Assembly: GCF_023715505.1 (NCBI RefSeq) | Contig: NZ_JAMBOH010000019.1 | Coordinates: 37,062 to 101,061, forward strand | DNA: 64,000 nucleotides | DNA from: Neobacillus cucumis | Lineage (GTDB): Bacteria > Bacillota > Bacilli > Bacillales_B > DSM-18226 | Direction: 5' to 3' | Part shown: positions 10,092 through 20,080 of the stretch, in pieces | How the letters are laid out: the number at the start of each line of letters is the position of its first letter | Numbering within the stretch: the stretch's first letter is position 1 | The notes under the pieces: model-generated | Told to the model about the DNA's origin: nothing | The model's input: only the letters and a program-made list of their open reading frames with translations | The model's database searches: none | Position numbers and translations under genes: made by a program

Positions 10092-11031
10092 ATGAAAGTT
10101 TTTCTGTCTCTTCTTTGGTTAATTCACTATCATTGTAATAGAGGCGAAAACGAATATCTTGATTATAATTGCCAAAGCCTGTTCCAAATAGAGTAACCCC
10201 GCCGACATTTTGGCTCTCTTCAAGGACGGCAATCTGAAACGTCCATTGCTTCTCACGAATACTAACATCATCAAGACTAACATCTGATATCTTTAACCCA
10301 TCCATATAGGTACCTTCTGATGTTATGCGGAGCCGTTTTAGCAATCCATATTGATTGACTTCACTCGGCCACCAGTCAGGTGTGAATTTCCCTCTGCTAT
10401 CACCGAAATCTCCGGGACTAGTCCATTTCCCCAATACGACATTATTTAGGTAAAAATGGATATCGGACGGCCAATTACTGTTCGTAAATGGAGCCTCAGA
10501 GGATAGCTCTAATGATATCTCAAGTTCGCTTGGGTCTTGATTTCCCAGCAGGAAGTTTGGCAGTTTATATTCGACAAATCCTTTCCCAAACCACAAGATT
10601 TTGGCACTCATTCGGTCAGAATGAAGAAAATACCTTGGATCATCAAATTCTCCAATAATGGTTTCAGTGGTGGCGATTCCACAGGTTGGTTCGATGGAGA
10701 AATCAGTATAGTGACCAACTGACACTTCTGTTTCATGAAATTTCTTTAATTCACGTTCCTTTGAAGGAAATAATACTTCCATTTTTTCAGTCACAAGATA
10801 GCACTTTTTTTGTAATCCGCCTTTACCGGAGATTAATTCTGATTGGATGATTCCCGCTTTCTCTAATTTCTTTACATGCATCGTCATGATGGCACTGGTG
10901 AGTTCTAAGCTTTGCGCGAGTTCCTTTACATTTCGAGGCTGTTCCGCCAAAAGGTGAATAATTTTCATTCTTACCTTACTGGCAAGCGCTTCAAAAACAG
11001 GCAGTGATTGTTCGGATATATCTAAATTCAT
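10090..11031 (-). CDS. ArsR-family winged-helix regulator with sugar-sensing-type C-terminal domain
   Basis: A 313-residue protein. The first 90 residues form a winged helix (FEALASKVRMKIIHLLAEQ, VKELAQSLELTSAIMTMHVK) typical of ArsR-type repressors. The remaining 220 residues are a beta-rich domain I do not recognise in detail (EYKLPNFLLGNQDPSELEISLELS, VTLFGTGFGNYNQDIRFRLYY), unlike metal-sensing ArsR proteins, which are about 100 residues. No metal-binding CxC motif is seen. The neighbouring GH43 genes suggest control of arabinan breakdown by an oligosaccharide (inference). The upstream DNA has a TTAAT-type inverted repeat that may be an autoregulatory operator. Start ATG 11031 follows AAGGTGG. 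Confidence 0.8.
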   Translation of the reverse strand: MNLDISEQSLPVFEALASKVRMKIIHLLAEQPRNVKELAQSLELTSAIMTMHVKKLEKAGIIQSELISGKGGLQKKCYLVTEKMEVLFPSKERELKKFHETEVSVGHYTDFSIEPTCGIATTETIIGEFDDPRYFLHSDRMSAKILWFGKGFVEYKLPNFLLGNQDPSELEISLELSSEAPFTNSNWPSDIHFYLNNVVLGKWTSPGDFGDSRGKFTPDWWPSEVNQYGLLKRLRITSEGTYMDGLKISDVSLDDVSIREKQWTFQIAVLEESQNVGGVTLFGTGFGNYNQDIRFRLYYNDSELTKEETEKLS

Positions 11032-11045
11032 GTAGTAATTCCACC

Positions 11046-11080
11046 TTAATAATAATTAACATATTTATTAATCATTATTA
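11046..11080. promoter_or_regulatory. AT-rich inverted repeat, possible ArsR-type operator
   Basis: TAATAATTAA is followed after a short spacer by TTAATCATTATTA, an imperfect inverted repeat just upstream of the regulator start. Related TTAATnATTA clusters occur upstream of both neighbouring GH43 genes. Its role is an inference. Confidence 0.4.
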
Positions 11081-11147
11081 CAATACTACTTTTTTCCTAT
11101 ATTTTCAATATAGGACGGGAAATTTATTTAGTTAAACTAAATAGAAC

Positions 11148-11274
11148 AAAAGCGCAAGCGCCTTGAACAGCCCCGACAAGCATAAGACGCTCAGGGAAAG
11201 AAGGCGTTCTTTGCCTTCATTCCCTGAGTGGCTGTAGACCATCGAGGGGCTAGGCGCTGGAGCTGGACGTCGAT
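11148..11274. repeat. Dispersed intergenic repeat, copy 1 (GCGCAAGCGCC...GGGGCTAGGCGCTGGAGCT)
   Basis: About 127 bases with ends AGCGCAAGCGCC and GGCGCTGGAGCTGGAC. Inner arms AGCCCCGAC / ATCGAGGGGCT and CTCAGGGAA / TTCCCTGAG make it a long imperfect hairpin. Related copies lie at 14671-14790 and 57274-57371. It contains no ORF. It resembles a widespread Bacillaceae intergenic repeat. Confidence 0.75.
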
Positions 11275-11335
11275 AGTCCGTTTTTTAATAGTTATCTACA
11301 AGCAAAAATTTTATAATTTCCTTAACGAACAAAAA

Positions 11336-11355
11336 GCATGCAGATATCTGCATGC
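11336..11355 (-). terminator. Terminator of the MBL-fold gene
   Basis: Perfect palindrome GCATGCAGAT/ATCTGCATGC, followed on the minus strand by TTTTTG. It lies just downstream of the 11369-12217 gene. Confidence 0.75.
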
Positions 11356-11368
11356 CCTTTTATGAACA

Positions 11369-12217
11369 TTATTTATGATAAATAAATCTTTCACCTGGAA
11401 CCATCATGTGGAATTTTTGGTTAGGGTAGTGATGAAACAAGTAATCCACAAAATAAGCAGGATTCTCCCGATTATTCGGAAACATATCGTAATGAATCGG
11501 AACAATCAGGTCTACCCCAACAGCTGCCGAAAAGTCGGCTGCTTCTCTGAAACTCATGTTTCCAATAATTCCTCGGGAAGTGCGGAAATAGTCTCCTCCA
11601 TTGATTGGCAAGAAAGCAACATGTGGTCTAAACCCTTTTACTTTTTCAATCAATTCAGGTGTAACGACTGTATCCCCGCTGTGAAATAGACGAATTCCAC
11701 TCACCTCTATGAAATACCCTAAAAATGCATGATTTCCTAACGAATCCGTTTCATATTCCGTATGGGCCGCAGGGATAGGTGTAATTTTAAATCCTTTAAT
11801 AGTAAAGGGCTCACCATCTTTAGCGGCATGTATATATTTGTTTTCCACATGTTCTTGAACTAACGAGATATGAGGTGCCGGGATGGCAAACACGGAGTCT
11901 GAAACTCTTGCAATCTCTTTAATGCTTGCTAGATCTAAATGATCATCGTGTCCATGTGTAACTAAAACACCGTCTAAGCCTCGAAGTATTCCCGGGGAAA
12001 CAACCGGTGAAAAAGCTCTCTTAAATTCAGTCTTCGGGTCCCGTTCTTCAATACTTTTGCTTAAATAAGGATCGATACATAGGAGCCCGTCCTCTTCTGT
12101 TCCCTTTAGGAGGATACCGGCTTGACCTAAATTCCAAAAAGAAACAGATTCTCCGTAAATTTTTGTCTTCCAAACCTCATTCATCAATTCTTCTCCACTT
12201 TTATAAATAGCTGCCAT
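11369..12217 (-). CDS. MBL-fold metallo-hydrolase, UlaG-like
   Basis: A soluble metallo-beta-lactamase-fold protein of about 282 residues. The metal motif is THGHDDHLD, with later ligands in FHSGDTVV and PIHYDMFP. The overall pattern (FWNLGQAGILLKG, CIDPYLS) matches UlaG-type L-ascorbate-6-phosphate lactonases and related sugar-lactone hydrolases. A lactonase role on a sugar acid would fit this locus, but that is inference; the real substrate is unknown. The frame is open to 12226, but ATG 12217 follows AAGGTGG with proper spacing. It is followed by its own terminator and preceded by the aldo/keto reductase in the same direction. Confidence 0.75.
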   Translation of the reverse strand: MAAIYKSGEELMNEVWKTKIYGESVSFWNLGQAGILLKGTEEDGLLCIDPYLSKSIEERDPKTEFKRAFSPVVSPGILRGLDGVLVTHGHDDHLDLASIKEIARVSDSVFAIPAPHISLVQEHVENKYIHAAKDGEPFTIKGFKITPIPAAHTEYETDSLGNHAFLGYFIEVSGIRLFHSGDTVVTPELIEKVKGFRPHVAFLPINGGDYFRTSRGIIGNMSFREAADFSAAVGVDLIVPIHYDMFPNNRENPAYFVDYLFHHYPNQKFHMMVPGERFIYHK

Positions 12218-12261
12218 AGATTCCACCTTTTTTCTATTAAAATAGTTTAATACAATATCAT

Positions 12262-13236
12262 CTACCTTAACGGAGCAAAATCTTTTACTCCTTTGAGTAT
12301 GTTTTCGATTGCTTCCAATACATCCTGAGTTAATTTTAGACCAACTGCCTTTACATTTTCCTCCACTTGCTGTGGACGACTGGCCCCAATAATAGCCGAA
12401 CTAATACCAGGATGACGAAGGATCCAGGCCAGTGCAAGCTGGCTCAATGTAACGCCTAACTCTTCAGCCACACTATTTAATGCTTGAACACATTCCAGAA
12501 CATCATTTCTAAAATAGCTGTTAATCACCCCGTTTGTTGAATCATTAGCTGCCCGGCTGTCTCTTGGTTTCTCTGTATTTGGTTTATATTTTCCAGTAAG
12601 AACCCCTTGAGCCAATGGCGAAAAAACAATTTGCCCAATTCCTTTTTCCGTACAAACCGGCAGAACTTCTTTTTCTATATATCTCTCAAACATGTTATAG
12701 ATTGGCTGGTTAGAAATGATTGGTCTTAAACGATTGGTTTTACCGATTCCAACCGCGTTTTCAATTTGTGCAGCACTCCATTCACTGACGCCTGCATATA
12801 ATATTTTTCCTTGTCTGATTAAATCATCTAAGGCATATAGTGTCTCCTCTACCGGTACCTCTGGATCAAAACGATGACATTGATACAAATCGATGTAATC
12901 CAAACCAAGCCGTTTCAGACTAGCATCACATTGTTCGACAATATGCTTTCTAGATAGGCCACGCTGATTGGGCTTATCCCCCATCGGGAAAAACAGTTTT
13001 GTCGCGACCACATAACTGCTCCTAGGATAAACTTTTAGTGCTTCTCCAAGGACCTCTTCTGCCTTTCCGCCTTCATAAGCATTAGCTGTATCAAAAAAAT
13101 TAATTCCTAATTCATATGCTTTATGAATACAGTCATGTGCTGTATTATCTGCTACTGCCTTTCCATAAGTTAACCAACTGCCTAAACCAATTTCACTAAT
13201 CTTTAATCCACTATTTCCGAGTCTCCGGTATTTCAT
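12262..13236 (-). CDS. Aldo/keto reductase, NADPH-dependent
   Basis: A TIM-barrel oxidoreductase of about 324 residues, of the branch including voltage-gated K+ channel beta-subunit-like and YghZ/IolS-like enzymes. Visible signatures: MKYRRLGNSGLKISEIGLGS, INFFDTANAYEGGKAEEVLG (catalytic Asp and Tyr) and the cofactor-binding end AIIGASRPQQVEENV. The frame is open to 13251, but the ATG at 13236 follows GGAGGAAAC. It lies between a MATE transporter and an MBL-fold gene. A role in reduction or oxidation of arabinose-derived aldehydes is conceivable but not shown by sequence. Confidence 0.85.
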   Translation of the reverse strand: MKYRRLGNSGLKISEIGLGSWLTYGKAVADNTAHDCIHKAYELGINFFDTANAYEGGKAEEVLGEALKVYPRSSYVVATKLFFPMGDKPNQRGLSRKHIVEQCDASLKRLGLDYIDLYQCHRFDPEVPVEETLYALDDLIRQGKILYAGVSEWSAAQIENAVGIGKTNRLRPIISNQPIYNMFERYIEKEVLPVCTEKGIGQIVFSPLAQGVLTGKYKPNTEKPRDSRAANDSTNGVINSYFRNDVLECVQALNSVAEELGVTLSQLALAWILRHPGISSAIIGASRPQQVEENVKAVGLKLTQDVLEAIENILKGVKDFAPLR

Positions 13237-13270
13237 TTGAGTTTCCTCCATTTTAAGTTGTTTTCCTAGA

Positions 13271-14659
13271 TTAAGAACTTACAGCTTTAGCTTTTTGTTT
13301 GACCACTAATACCTTCTTTTCCCATACCCTGCTTTTCCATCTAAAAAACATAACAATGCCTCTAAACCATTCATCTACGATAAAGGCAGTCCAAACTCCA
13401 GCTAAACCCAGCCCAAAATGGATTCCTAGGATATAGGAGATTGGAACAGCAAGCCCCCACATGGAGAGAACGCCCATTTTAACAGTAAAGGCAGCATCCC
13501 CAGTAGCCCTTAGGGAATTCACCCCAATTAAATTCAGAGTTCTTCCTGGTTCAAGAATTAAACATAATAATAATAATGTACTGCCTGTTTCAATAATTTC
13601 TTTATTATGCGTAAACAGACTTATTAAATCCTTTCTAAATAAAGCAATTAATATCGAAATAAAAATAGAGATCACAAAGCTAGGTTTAAGACTTTTATAT
13701 AATTGACGATAGGCATCCTCATAGTTGCCTGCCCCAACACGGTATCCTATTAAGATTTGAGTGCCCTGCCCCAACGCTAATCCAAACAACATAATGAAGG
13801 ACATAATATTCCAAGTATAAACACGTGTTGAAAGGGCAGCTGCTCCGAGCATAGCGGTAATAGCTGTCATTGCCATTTGGCTGGTATTATAACTAATTTG
13901 TTCCCCTGCGGCAGGTATTCCAACCTTTAGGATTTTTTTAATAATCGTCCAATCGAAATTAAGATAATCTTGCCGTTTAATGGTTACTGGCAGCCGCTTG
14001 TACATAAGAATGAATCCGATGGCAAGCGCAGAAGCCCTGCTAAAAGCAGTTGAGAAGGCTACCCCTTTCACTCCCATTTCAGGGAATCCAAATAAGCCGT
14101 AAATAACGATACTGTTGCTCATTACATGGATCACATTCATGCTAATCGATACAAACATCACCTCTCTTGTAAATCCATTAGCCCTAAGAATAGAAGAAAC
14201 AGTAACTAAAATAGCCTGTAAAAACAAAGTTCCGCCCACAACGGAAAGATACTCATATCCGATTGAGGCAAGATGATCTTTAAGATGGAATAAATCTAAT
14301 AAGGGCCCTTTAAAGATAATCATTAAACAGCTTACTATTAAGCCTATAAATAAATTGATTGATAAAGAGATGGCAGCTGCTTTTTTTACATCTACCCTTA
14401 ATCCTGCTCCTAGATATTGTGAAATAAGGACAGCTGTCCCAGTGGCAGTAAAGCTAAATATCAAAATGCAAAAAAAGACAAGCTGATTGGCGACTCCTAC
14501 TGCTGCGACAATATCATCGGAAATATGAGACAGCATAATGGTATCTGTACTTCCCATGATCATTTGCAGCAGCAACTCAACAAAAATCGGCCAGGTAATG
14601 GCGAGTAAAGTTATATTTCTATGATTTTGATCGATTGAATTTCCCATTGTTTTCTTCAC
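13271..14659 (-). CDS. MATE-family efflux transporter
   Basis: A 462-residue integral membrane protein with about twelve hydrophobic segments arranged as two similar halves, and MATE signatures such as MIMGSTDTIMLSHISDDIVAA and FSFTATGTAVLISQYLGAG. It likely exports cationic or toxic compounds using a Na+ or H+ gradient (family knowledge); the substrate is unknown. The start is uncertain: the GTG at 14659 or the ATG four codons later both lack a strong ribosome site. Immediately upstream lies a dispersed repeat, which may have displaced the original promoter. Confidence 0.85.
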   Translation of the reverse strand: MKKTMGNSIDQNHRNITLLAITWPIFVELLLQMIMGSTDTIMLSHISDDIVAAVGVANQLVFFCILIFSFTATGTAVLISQYLGAGLRVDVKKAAAISLSINLFIGLIVSCLMIIFKGPLLDLFHLKDHLASIGYEYLSVVGGTLFLQAILVTVSSILRANGFTREVMFVSISMNVIHVMSNSIVIYGLFGFPEMGVKGVAFSTAFSRASALAIGFILMYKRLPVTIKRQDYLNFDWTIIKKILKVGIPAAGEQISYNTSQMAMTAITAMLGAAALSTRVYTWNIMSFIMLFGLALGQGTQILIGYRVGAGNYEDAYRQLYKSLKPSFVISIFISILIALFRKDLISLFTHNKEIIETGSTLLLLCLILEPGRTLNLIGVNSLRATGDAAFTVKMGVLSMWGLAVPISYILGIHFGLGLAGVWTAFIVDEWFRGIVMFFRWKSRVWEKKVLVVKQKAKAVSS

Positions 14660-14670
14660 TTTCTACATAA

Positions 14671-14790
14671 GAAAAGCGCAAGCGCCTTGGTCAGCCCCGA
14701 CAAGTATAAGACAAGCCGGCCGAAAGGTTGCTTTTTAACCTTTTGGACGGATTTGCTTATAACCTCGAGGGGCTAGGCCTGGAGCTAGAC
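14671..14790. repeat. Dispersed intergenic repeat, copy 2
   Basis: Shares AAAAGCGCAAGCGCCTTG, CAGCCCCGACAAG and CGAGGGGCTAGGC with copy 1 at 11148-11274; the central hairpin differs (GCCGGCCGAAAGGTT). It contains no ORF. Confidence 0.75.
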
Positions 14791-14828
14791 AATTCTCAAA
14801 TTGAAAATCTTTTATACTTCCTTATCCT

Positions 14829-14862
14829 AAAAAAGATTCATATCAGAGAAAAGATATGAACC
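14829..14862 (-). terminator. Terminator after the tandem GH43 genes
   Basis: On the minus strand stem TTCATATC / GATATGAA is followed by TCTTTTTT. It lies about 40 bases beyond the stop of the 14903-15868 gene. Confidence 0.75.
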
Positions 14863-14902
14863 TTTATAACTGTAATATTTAATCTGTGCACGATTCCTGA
14901 GC

Positions 14903-15868
14903 TTAACTAGGATAACCAAAGTTTGGAGTACCATCGGAGTTCCATGTAAACTCTTTCGCACAAGTATGGCGGTTTGGATCATACAGTGGATCACCAACAA
15001 TTTCTGTGTAATTTCTTACATGATAAACCAGAATATCCTTGCTGCCATCTTCAGAGACCGTGAAGCTGTTGTGTCCTGGACCGTATTGGCCTGCTTCATA
15101 ATTTGTTTTAAATACCGGTGCTTCTGATTTTCTCCATGAATTTGGTTCCATCACATCGCTGGATTCATCCGCAGTCAAAAGACCCATGCAATAATTTTCA
15201 TCGGTTGCACTACCGGAGTAGGAAATAAAGATTTTCCCGTTTCTCTTTAATACAGCCGGCCCTTCATTGACCCAAAAACCAATGGTTTCCCAATCATACT
15301 CCGGTTTAGCAATCATTACTTGCGGCCCTTTGATGGTCCATGGATTTTCTAATGGAGCAATATAAAGATTGGAATTGCCGCGGATGTCAGGATCCTTTTG
15401 AGCCCAGACAAGATATTGCTGGCCATTATGTGCAAAAGAAGTGGCATCTAGTGCGAATGATTCCCAATCGGTTTTAATTTGTCCCTTTTCTTCCCATACA
15501 CCATCTAAAGGATTAGCAGATTTATTTTCGATCACAAACATACGATGTTGAAAAAGTCCATCAATAATTTCCTCTGATGGGGCAGCAGCGTAATAGATAT
15601 ACCAGTTTCCATTGATGTAGTGAATCTCTGGAGCCCAAATCAGTGCACTCATTGGTCCTGTCTCATGTTTTCTCCAAGCGACAACAGGCTCCGCCTCAGC
15701 TATACCTTGAATGGTTTTTGACCGTCTGACATCGATACGGTCGTATTCAGGTACTGAGGCGGTAAAGTAATAATAGCCGTCGGTGTGTTTATAGACCCAT
15801 GGATCGGCTCTCTGCTCGATGATTAGATCTTGTGCTGTTTTTGCCTCTTCAATTGTTACCTTTACCAT
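14903..15868 (-). CDS. Intracellular GH43 exo-alpha-L-arabinofuranosidase-like enzyme (copy A)
   Basis: A 321-residue GH43 protein with no signal peptide. The catalytic base is Asp22 in EQRADPWVYK, and the motif LIWAPEIHYINGNWYIYYAA marks the propeller. The likely modulator is in ALDATSF and the acid in NEGPAVLKRNGK. The pattern resembles the GH43 branch containing exo-1,5-alpha-L-arabinofuranosidases (GH43_26, by recollection). It is a close paralogue of the adjacent upstream gene (15898-16848), which ends 29 bases away. Start ATG 15868 follows GGAAGG. It is last of the abfA-galM-GH43 series and is followed by a terminator. Confidence 0.8.
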   Translation of the reverse strand: MVKVTIEEAKTAQDLIIEQRADPWVYKHTDGYYYFTASVPEYDRIDVRRSKTIQGIAEAEPVVAWRKHETGPMSALIWAPEIHYINGNWYIYYAAAPSEEIIDGLFQHRMFVIENKSANPLDGVWEEKGQIKTDWESFALDATSFAHNGQQYLVWAQKDPDIRGNSNLYIAPLENPWTIKGPQVMIAKPEYDWETIGFWVNEGPAVLKRNGKIFISYSGSATDENYCMGLLTADESSDVMEPNSWRKSEAPVFKTNYEAGQYGPGHNSFTVSEDGSKDILVYHVRNYTEIVGDPLYDPNRHTCAKEFTWNSDGTPNFGYPS

Positions 15869-15897
15869 CCTAATCTTCCTTCCAAACTAGATGTAGA

Positions 15898-16848
15898 TTA
15901 TTTTGCATCTGCTACTGGAACACCAAAGTTTGGAGTTCCATCTTCATTCCAGGTGAACCCTTGTGCACGAGTATGGCGGTTCGGATCCCATAATGGATCA
16001 CCCTCAATATCCCGATAGTTACGAGCATGATAGATTAGAATATCTTGAATTCCGTCTTCTGAAACGGTGAAACCGTTGTGTCCCGGTCCGTATTGACTGT
16101 TCTCTACACTTGTTTGAAATACAGGTGTTTCTGATTTTCTCCATGATGCTGGGTCTAATAAATCGCTATTTTCATCTGCTGAAAGGAGACCCATGCAATA
16201 ATTGTAATCTGTCGCACTTGCAGAGTAGGAAATAAAGATCTTGCCATTTCTCTTTAAGACTGCCGCACCTTCGTTCACTAAAAAGCCTATGGTCTCCCAA
16301 TCATACTCAGGCTTTGTGATCATGACTTGTGGTCCTTCAATCGTCCATGGGTTGACCATGTTAGCAATATAAAGATTAGAGTTTCCAACAATTTCAGGGT
16401 CTCTTTGGGCCCACACATAATATCTTTGTCCCTTATGCTCAAAGGTAGTGGCGTCAAGTGAGAAGGACTCCCAATCTGTTTTCACTTGTCCCTTTTCTAT
16501 CCATGTTCCTTCAAGAGGGTTCTCGGAATCAGTTTCGATCACATACATCCGATGGTCAAAAATCTCATCTACCCTTGCAGCAGCATAGTAGATATACCAT
16601 TTTCCATCAATATAATGAATTTCAGGTGCCCAAATATTCGCACTCATAGGGCCTTCTTCATGTTTCCTCCAGGCAACGACTGGTTCTGCTTCACCTAACC
16701 CCTGAATCGTAGCCGATCTTCTAACCTCAATCCGATCGTATTCCGGAACAGAGGCAGTGAAATAATAGTAACCGTCTGTATGTTTATAGACCCATGGATC
16801 GGCACGCTGCTCGACAATGGGATTATTTAGTGCTTCAACCTTAGACAT
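15898..16848 (-). CDS. Intracellular GH43 exo-alpha-L-arabinofuranosidase-like enzyme (copy B)
   Basis: A 316-residue paralogue of copy A. Both share ADPWVYKHTDGYYYFTASVP, MGLL and YGPGHN..FTVSEDG with few changes, so this is a tandem duplication. Asp17 is the likely base. Differences lie in NEGAAVLKRNGK (Gly-Ala for Gly-Pro) and in loops after IYYAA, where copy A has a short insertion; these may alter substrate choice (inference). No signal peptide, so it is cytoplasmic. Start ATG 16848 follows AAAGGTGATT. It lies 41 bases after galM. Confidence 0.8.
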   Translation of the reverse strand: MSKVEALNNPIVEQRADPWVYKHTDGYYYFTASVPEYDRIEVRRSATIQGLGEAEPVVAWRKHEEGPMSANIWAPEIHYIDGKWYIYYAAARVDEIFDHRMYVIETDSENPLEGTWIEKGQVKTDWESFSLDATTFEHKGQRYYVWAQRDPEIVGNSNLYIANMVNPWTIEGPQVMITKPEYDWETIGFLVNEGAAVLKRNGKIFISYSASATDYNYCMGLLSADENSDLLDPASWRKSETPVFQTSVENSQYGPGHNGFTVSEDGIQDILIYHARNYRDIEGDPLWDPNRHTRAQGFTWNEDGTPNFGVPVADAK

Positions 16849-16889
16849 AGTTAATCACCTTTCTCTTGATTTATTTTACTTTAACCAAT

Positions 16890-17942
16890 TTATTTAGCTG
16901 CAACTCCGAATTTATACTTTGTTATAGTTGTGTACTCTTGGTCTTTTTCTAAAACCCAAGAAGGAAAGTTTGGATGGTGAATGGCATCAGGAAGTCCTTG
17001 TGTTTCTAAGCAAATACCAAGGTATTGACGAGATGGGACACCGTAAATCTCGCCACTTGCTTTCATTTGGTTTCCAGAGTAAACCACTACTCCGGGTTCA
17101 TCGGTTTCAATGGTTAATGTACGGCCGCTCTCCGAATCTTTAAGGATAATCTCTTGGTCATGATTTGATGATAGTAAAAATGGATGATCATACCCATGTC
17201 CAGCTAAAAGGTTTTGTGGATGACCAGATTCTACACCTGTTTGAATCAAGCGTTCACTGGTAAAATCAAATGGTGTTCCGTTAACGTCTAGCAATTCTCC
17301 AGTTGGAAGTAACTCATCATTTAATTCTAGGAATTTCTCACTCTTAATTGTTAGAGAATGTTTCAGCACATCGCTTTTCATATCTCCGCTTAAGTTAAAA
17401 TAAGAATGATTGGTCATATTTAATAATGTTTTCTCATCTGAGATACCAGAATAATGGATGGTTAGTTCATTATCATTATTGAGTGTATAGGTCACCTTGA
17501 CATTCACATTTCCTGGGTATCCCTCTTCACCATCAGGGCTCAGGTATGCAAATTGAACACTTACTTCTTCGTCATTCTCTTTTATAGAAGCATTCCAAAT
17601 CACTTTATCGAACCCTTTATTCCCCCCATGGAGATGGTTGTTGTTTTCATTTTTTGCGAGGGTATAGGTTTTTCCGTCAAGTTCAAATGATCCGCCCTTT
17701 ATGCGGCCGGCTACACGTCCGACAACTGTACCGAAGAAATAATTTCCCTTCACATATTCTTCTAAACTCTCATATCCCAAGACAATATTTTCATAGTTTC
17801 CGTCTTTGTCAGGCGTGATCATTTTCGTAATTATACAACCATAATTAATACAAGTAAGCTCCATACCATGGTCGTTAACGAGTGTATAAGATTTAACCGT
17901 TTGATTATTTAATTCACCAAACTTTTCTTGAATAACCTTCAT
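16890..17942 (-). CDS. galM: Aldose 1-epimerase (galactose mutarotase type)
   Basis: A soluble enzyme of about 350 residues that interconverts alpha and beta anomers of aldoses. The family motifs are NHLHGGNKGFDKVIW, NMTNHSYFNLSG (catalytic His), GHGYDHPFLL and the C-terminal catalytic Glu in CLETQGLPDAIHHPNFP. In this locus it probably converts freed L-arabinose into the anomer used by arabinose isomerase (inference). The frame is open to 17987; I chose ATG 17942 because the upstream AGGAGAGAAAGG and GGATTAAT fit and family proteins begin near this point. It follows abfA after a terminator hairpin and precedes the two GH43 genes. Confidence 0.9.
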   Translation of the reverse strand: MKVIQEKFGELNNQTVKSYTLVNDHGMELTCINYGCIITKMITPDKDGNYENIVLGYESLEEYVKGNYFFGTVVGRVAGRIKGGSFELDGKTYTLAKNENNNHLHGGNKGFDKVIWNASIKENDEEVSVQFAYLSPDGEEGYPGNVNVKVTYTLNNDNELTIHYSGISDEKTLLNMTNHSYFNLSGDMKSDVLKHSLTIKSEKFLELNDELLPTGELLDVNGTPFDFTSERLIQTGVESGHPQNLLAGHGYDHPFLLSSNHDQEIILKDSESGRTLTIETDEPGVVVYSGNQMKASGEIYGVPSRQYLGICLETQGLPDAIHHPNFPSWVLEKDQEYTTITKYKFGVAAK

Positions 17943-17987
17943 ATTAATCCTGCCTTTCTCTCCTGTGTTATCGCTTACGCCTGCCAT

Positions 17988-18041
17988 TCAAATAAAAAAT
18001 AGTCCATATCCTCTTAGTCTAGTTGACTAAAAGGATATGGA
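17988..18041 (-). terminator. Terminator between abfA and galM
   Basis: A 17-bp stem (18003-18019 with 18025-18041, one mismatch) followed on the minus strand by CTATTTTTTATTT. It may terminate or attenuate between abfA and the galM-GH43 genes. Confidence 0.8.
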
Positions 18042-18051
18042 ATATAAAGAA

Positions 18052-19587
<1,536 letters not shown>

Positions 19588-19626
19588 TTAATAGTTTTAT
19601 AAACGAGAAAACTCTATAAATACTAG

Positions 19627-19905
19627 TTAACTGACTTTATCCCATTTTGGTTTTCCTGCAAATGGACAGCTCTTGTCTTTAAACTTGGCTCGATAGCGGA
19701 CAATACATCCGCTATGTGCACAAGTGGTACCATATTGCAGGGAAGGACAGCTTTCACAAGTCTTTAATCTTGCTAGATAGACCTCGTCAGAAACGATAAC
19801 AGTCGGATTCTCTTCAGCTTCTTTTATTAATTCTTGAATGATCTCTTCCGTTACGATTACACTCTCCACGCAGCCCTTGCACAGACCTTTTTGATTCACT
19901 GTCAT
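19627..19905 (-). CDS. Small cysteine-rich protein, possibly DUF6171, putative metal binding
   Basis: A 92-residue soluble protein with nine cysteines arranged as CKGC (9-12), CESC (about 50-53), C..SGC and a final C before PFAGKPKW. Such paired CxxC motifs suggest a zinc or iron site. It resembles what I recall as DUF6171, whose function is unknown to me. The middle is a helical, acidic stretch (EEIIQELIKEAEENP). It sits between the two GH51 arabinofuranosidase genes, in the same direction, with 57 bases to abfA, so it may be co-transcribed. Start ATG 19905 follows GGCGGGGA closely. No function can be assigned. Confidence 0.75.
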   Translation of the reverse strand: MTVNQKGLCKGCVESVIVTEEIIQELIKEAEENPTVIVSDEVYLARLKTCESCPSLQYGTTCAHSGCIVRYRAKFKDKSCPFAGKPKWDKVS

Positions 19906-19948
19906 TCCCCGCCTTTTTCTTTATTCAATATCTTTGTTAGAATTGTCT

Positions 19949-20076
19949 TTTGATTTCCGCTCCAGGCGCGAGCGGTTCGCGGGCGGTTGGGGGAGCCTCC
20001 TCGGCGCGTTTCGCGCCTGCGGGGTCTCCCCTGTCCCGTAATCCCGCAGGAGTCTCGCGCCTTCCGCTCCAATCAA
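19949..20076. repeat. GC-rich dispersed repeat with inverted ends
   Basis: About 128 bases, much more GC-rich than its surroundings. Ends are TTGATTTCCGCTCCAGGCGCGAG and its near complement CTCGCGCCTTCCGCTCCAATCAA. Inner motifs GGCGCGTTTCGCGCC and GGGAGCCTCC / GGGGTCTCCC fold further. It starts only five bases beyond the abf2 stop codon. It resembles a common Bacillaceae intergenic element; no ORF. Confidence 0.75.
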
Positions 20077-20080
20077 TAGC

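Noticed and set aside
11369..12217. MBL-fold protein as the missing arabinonolactonase
   Set aside because: UlaG-like proteins act on several lactones and phosphodiesters; there is no direct link to the oxidative operon.
12262..13236. Aldo/keto reductase as the missing L-arabinose 1-dehydrogenase
   Set aside because: The family is too broad and the gene is more than 30 kb from the oxidative operon; no specific motif supports it.
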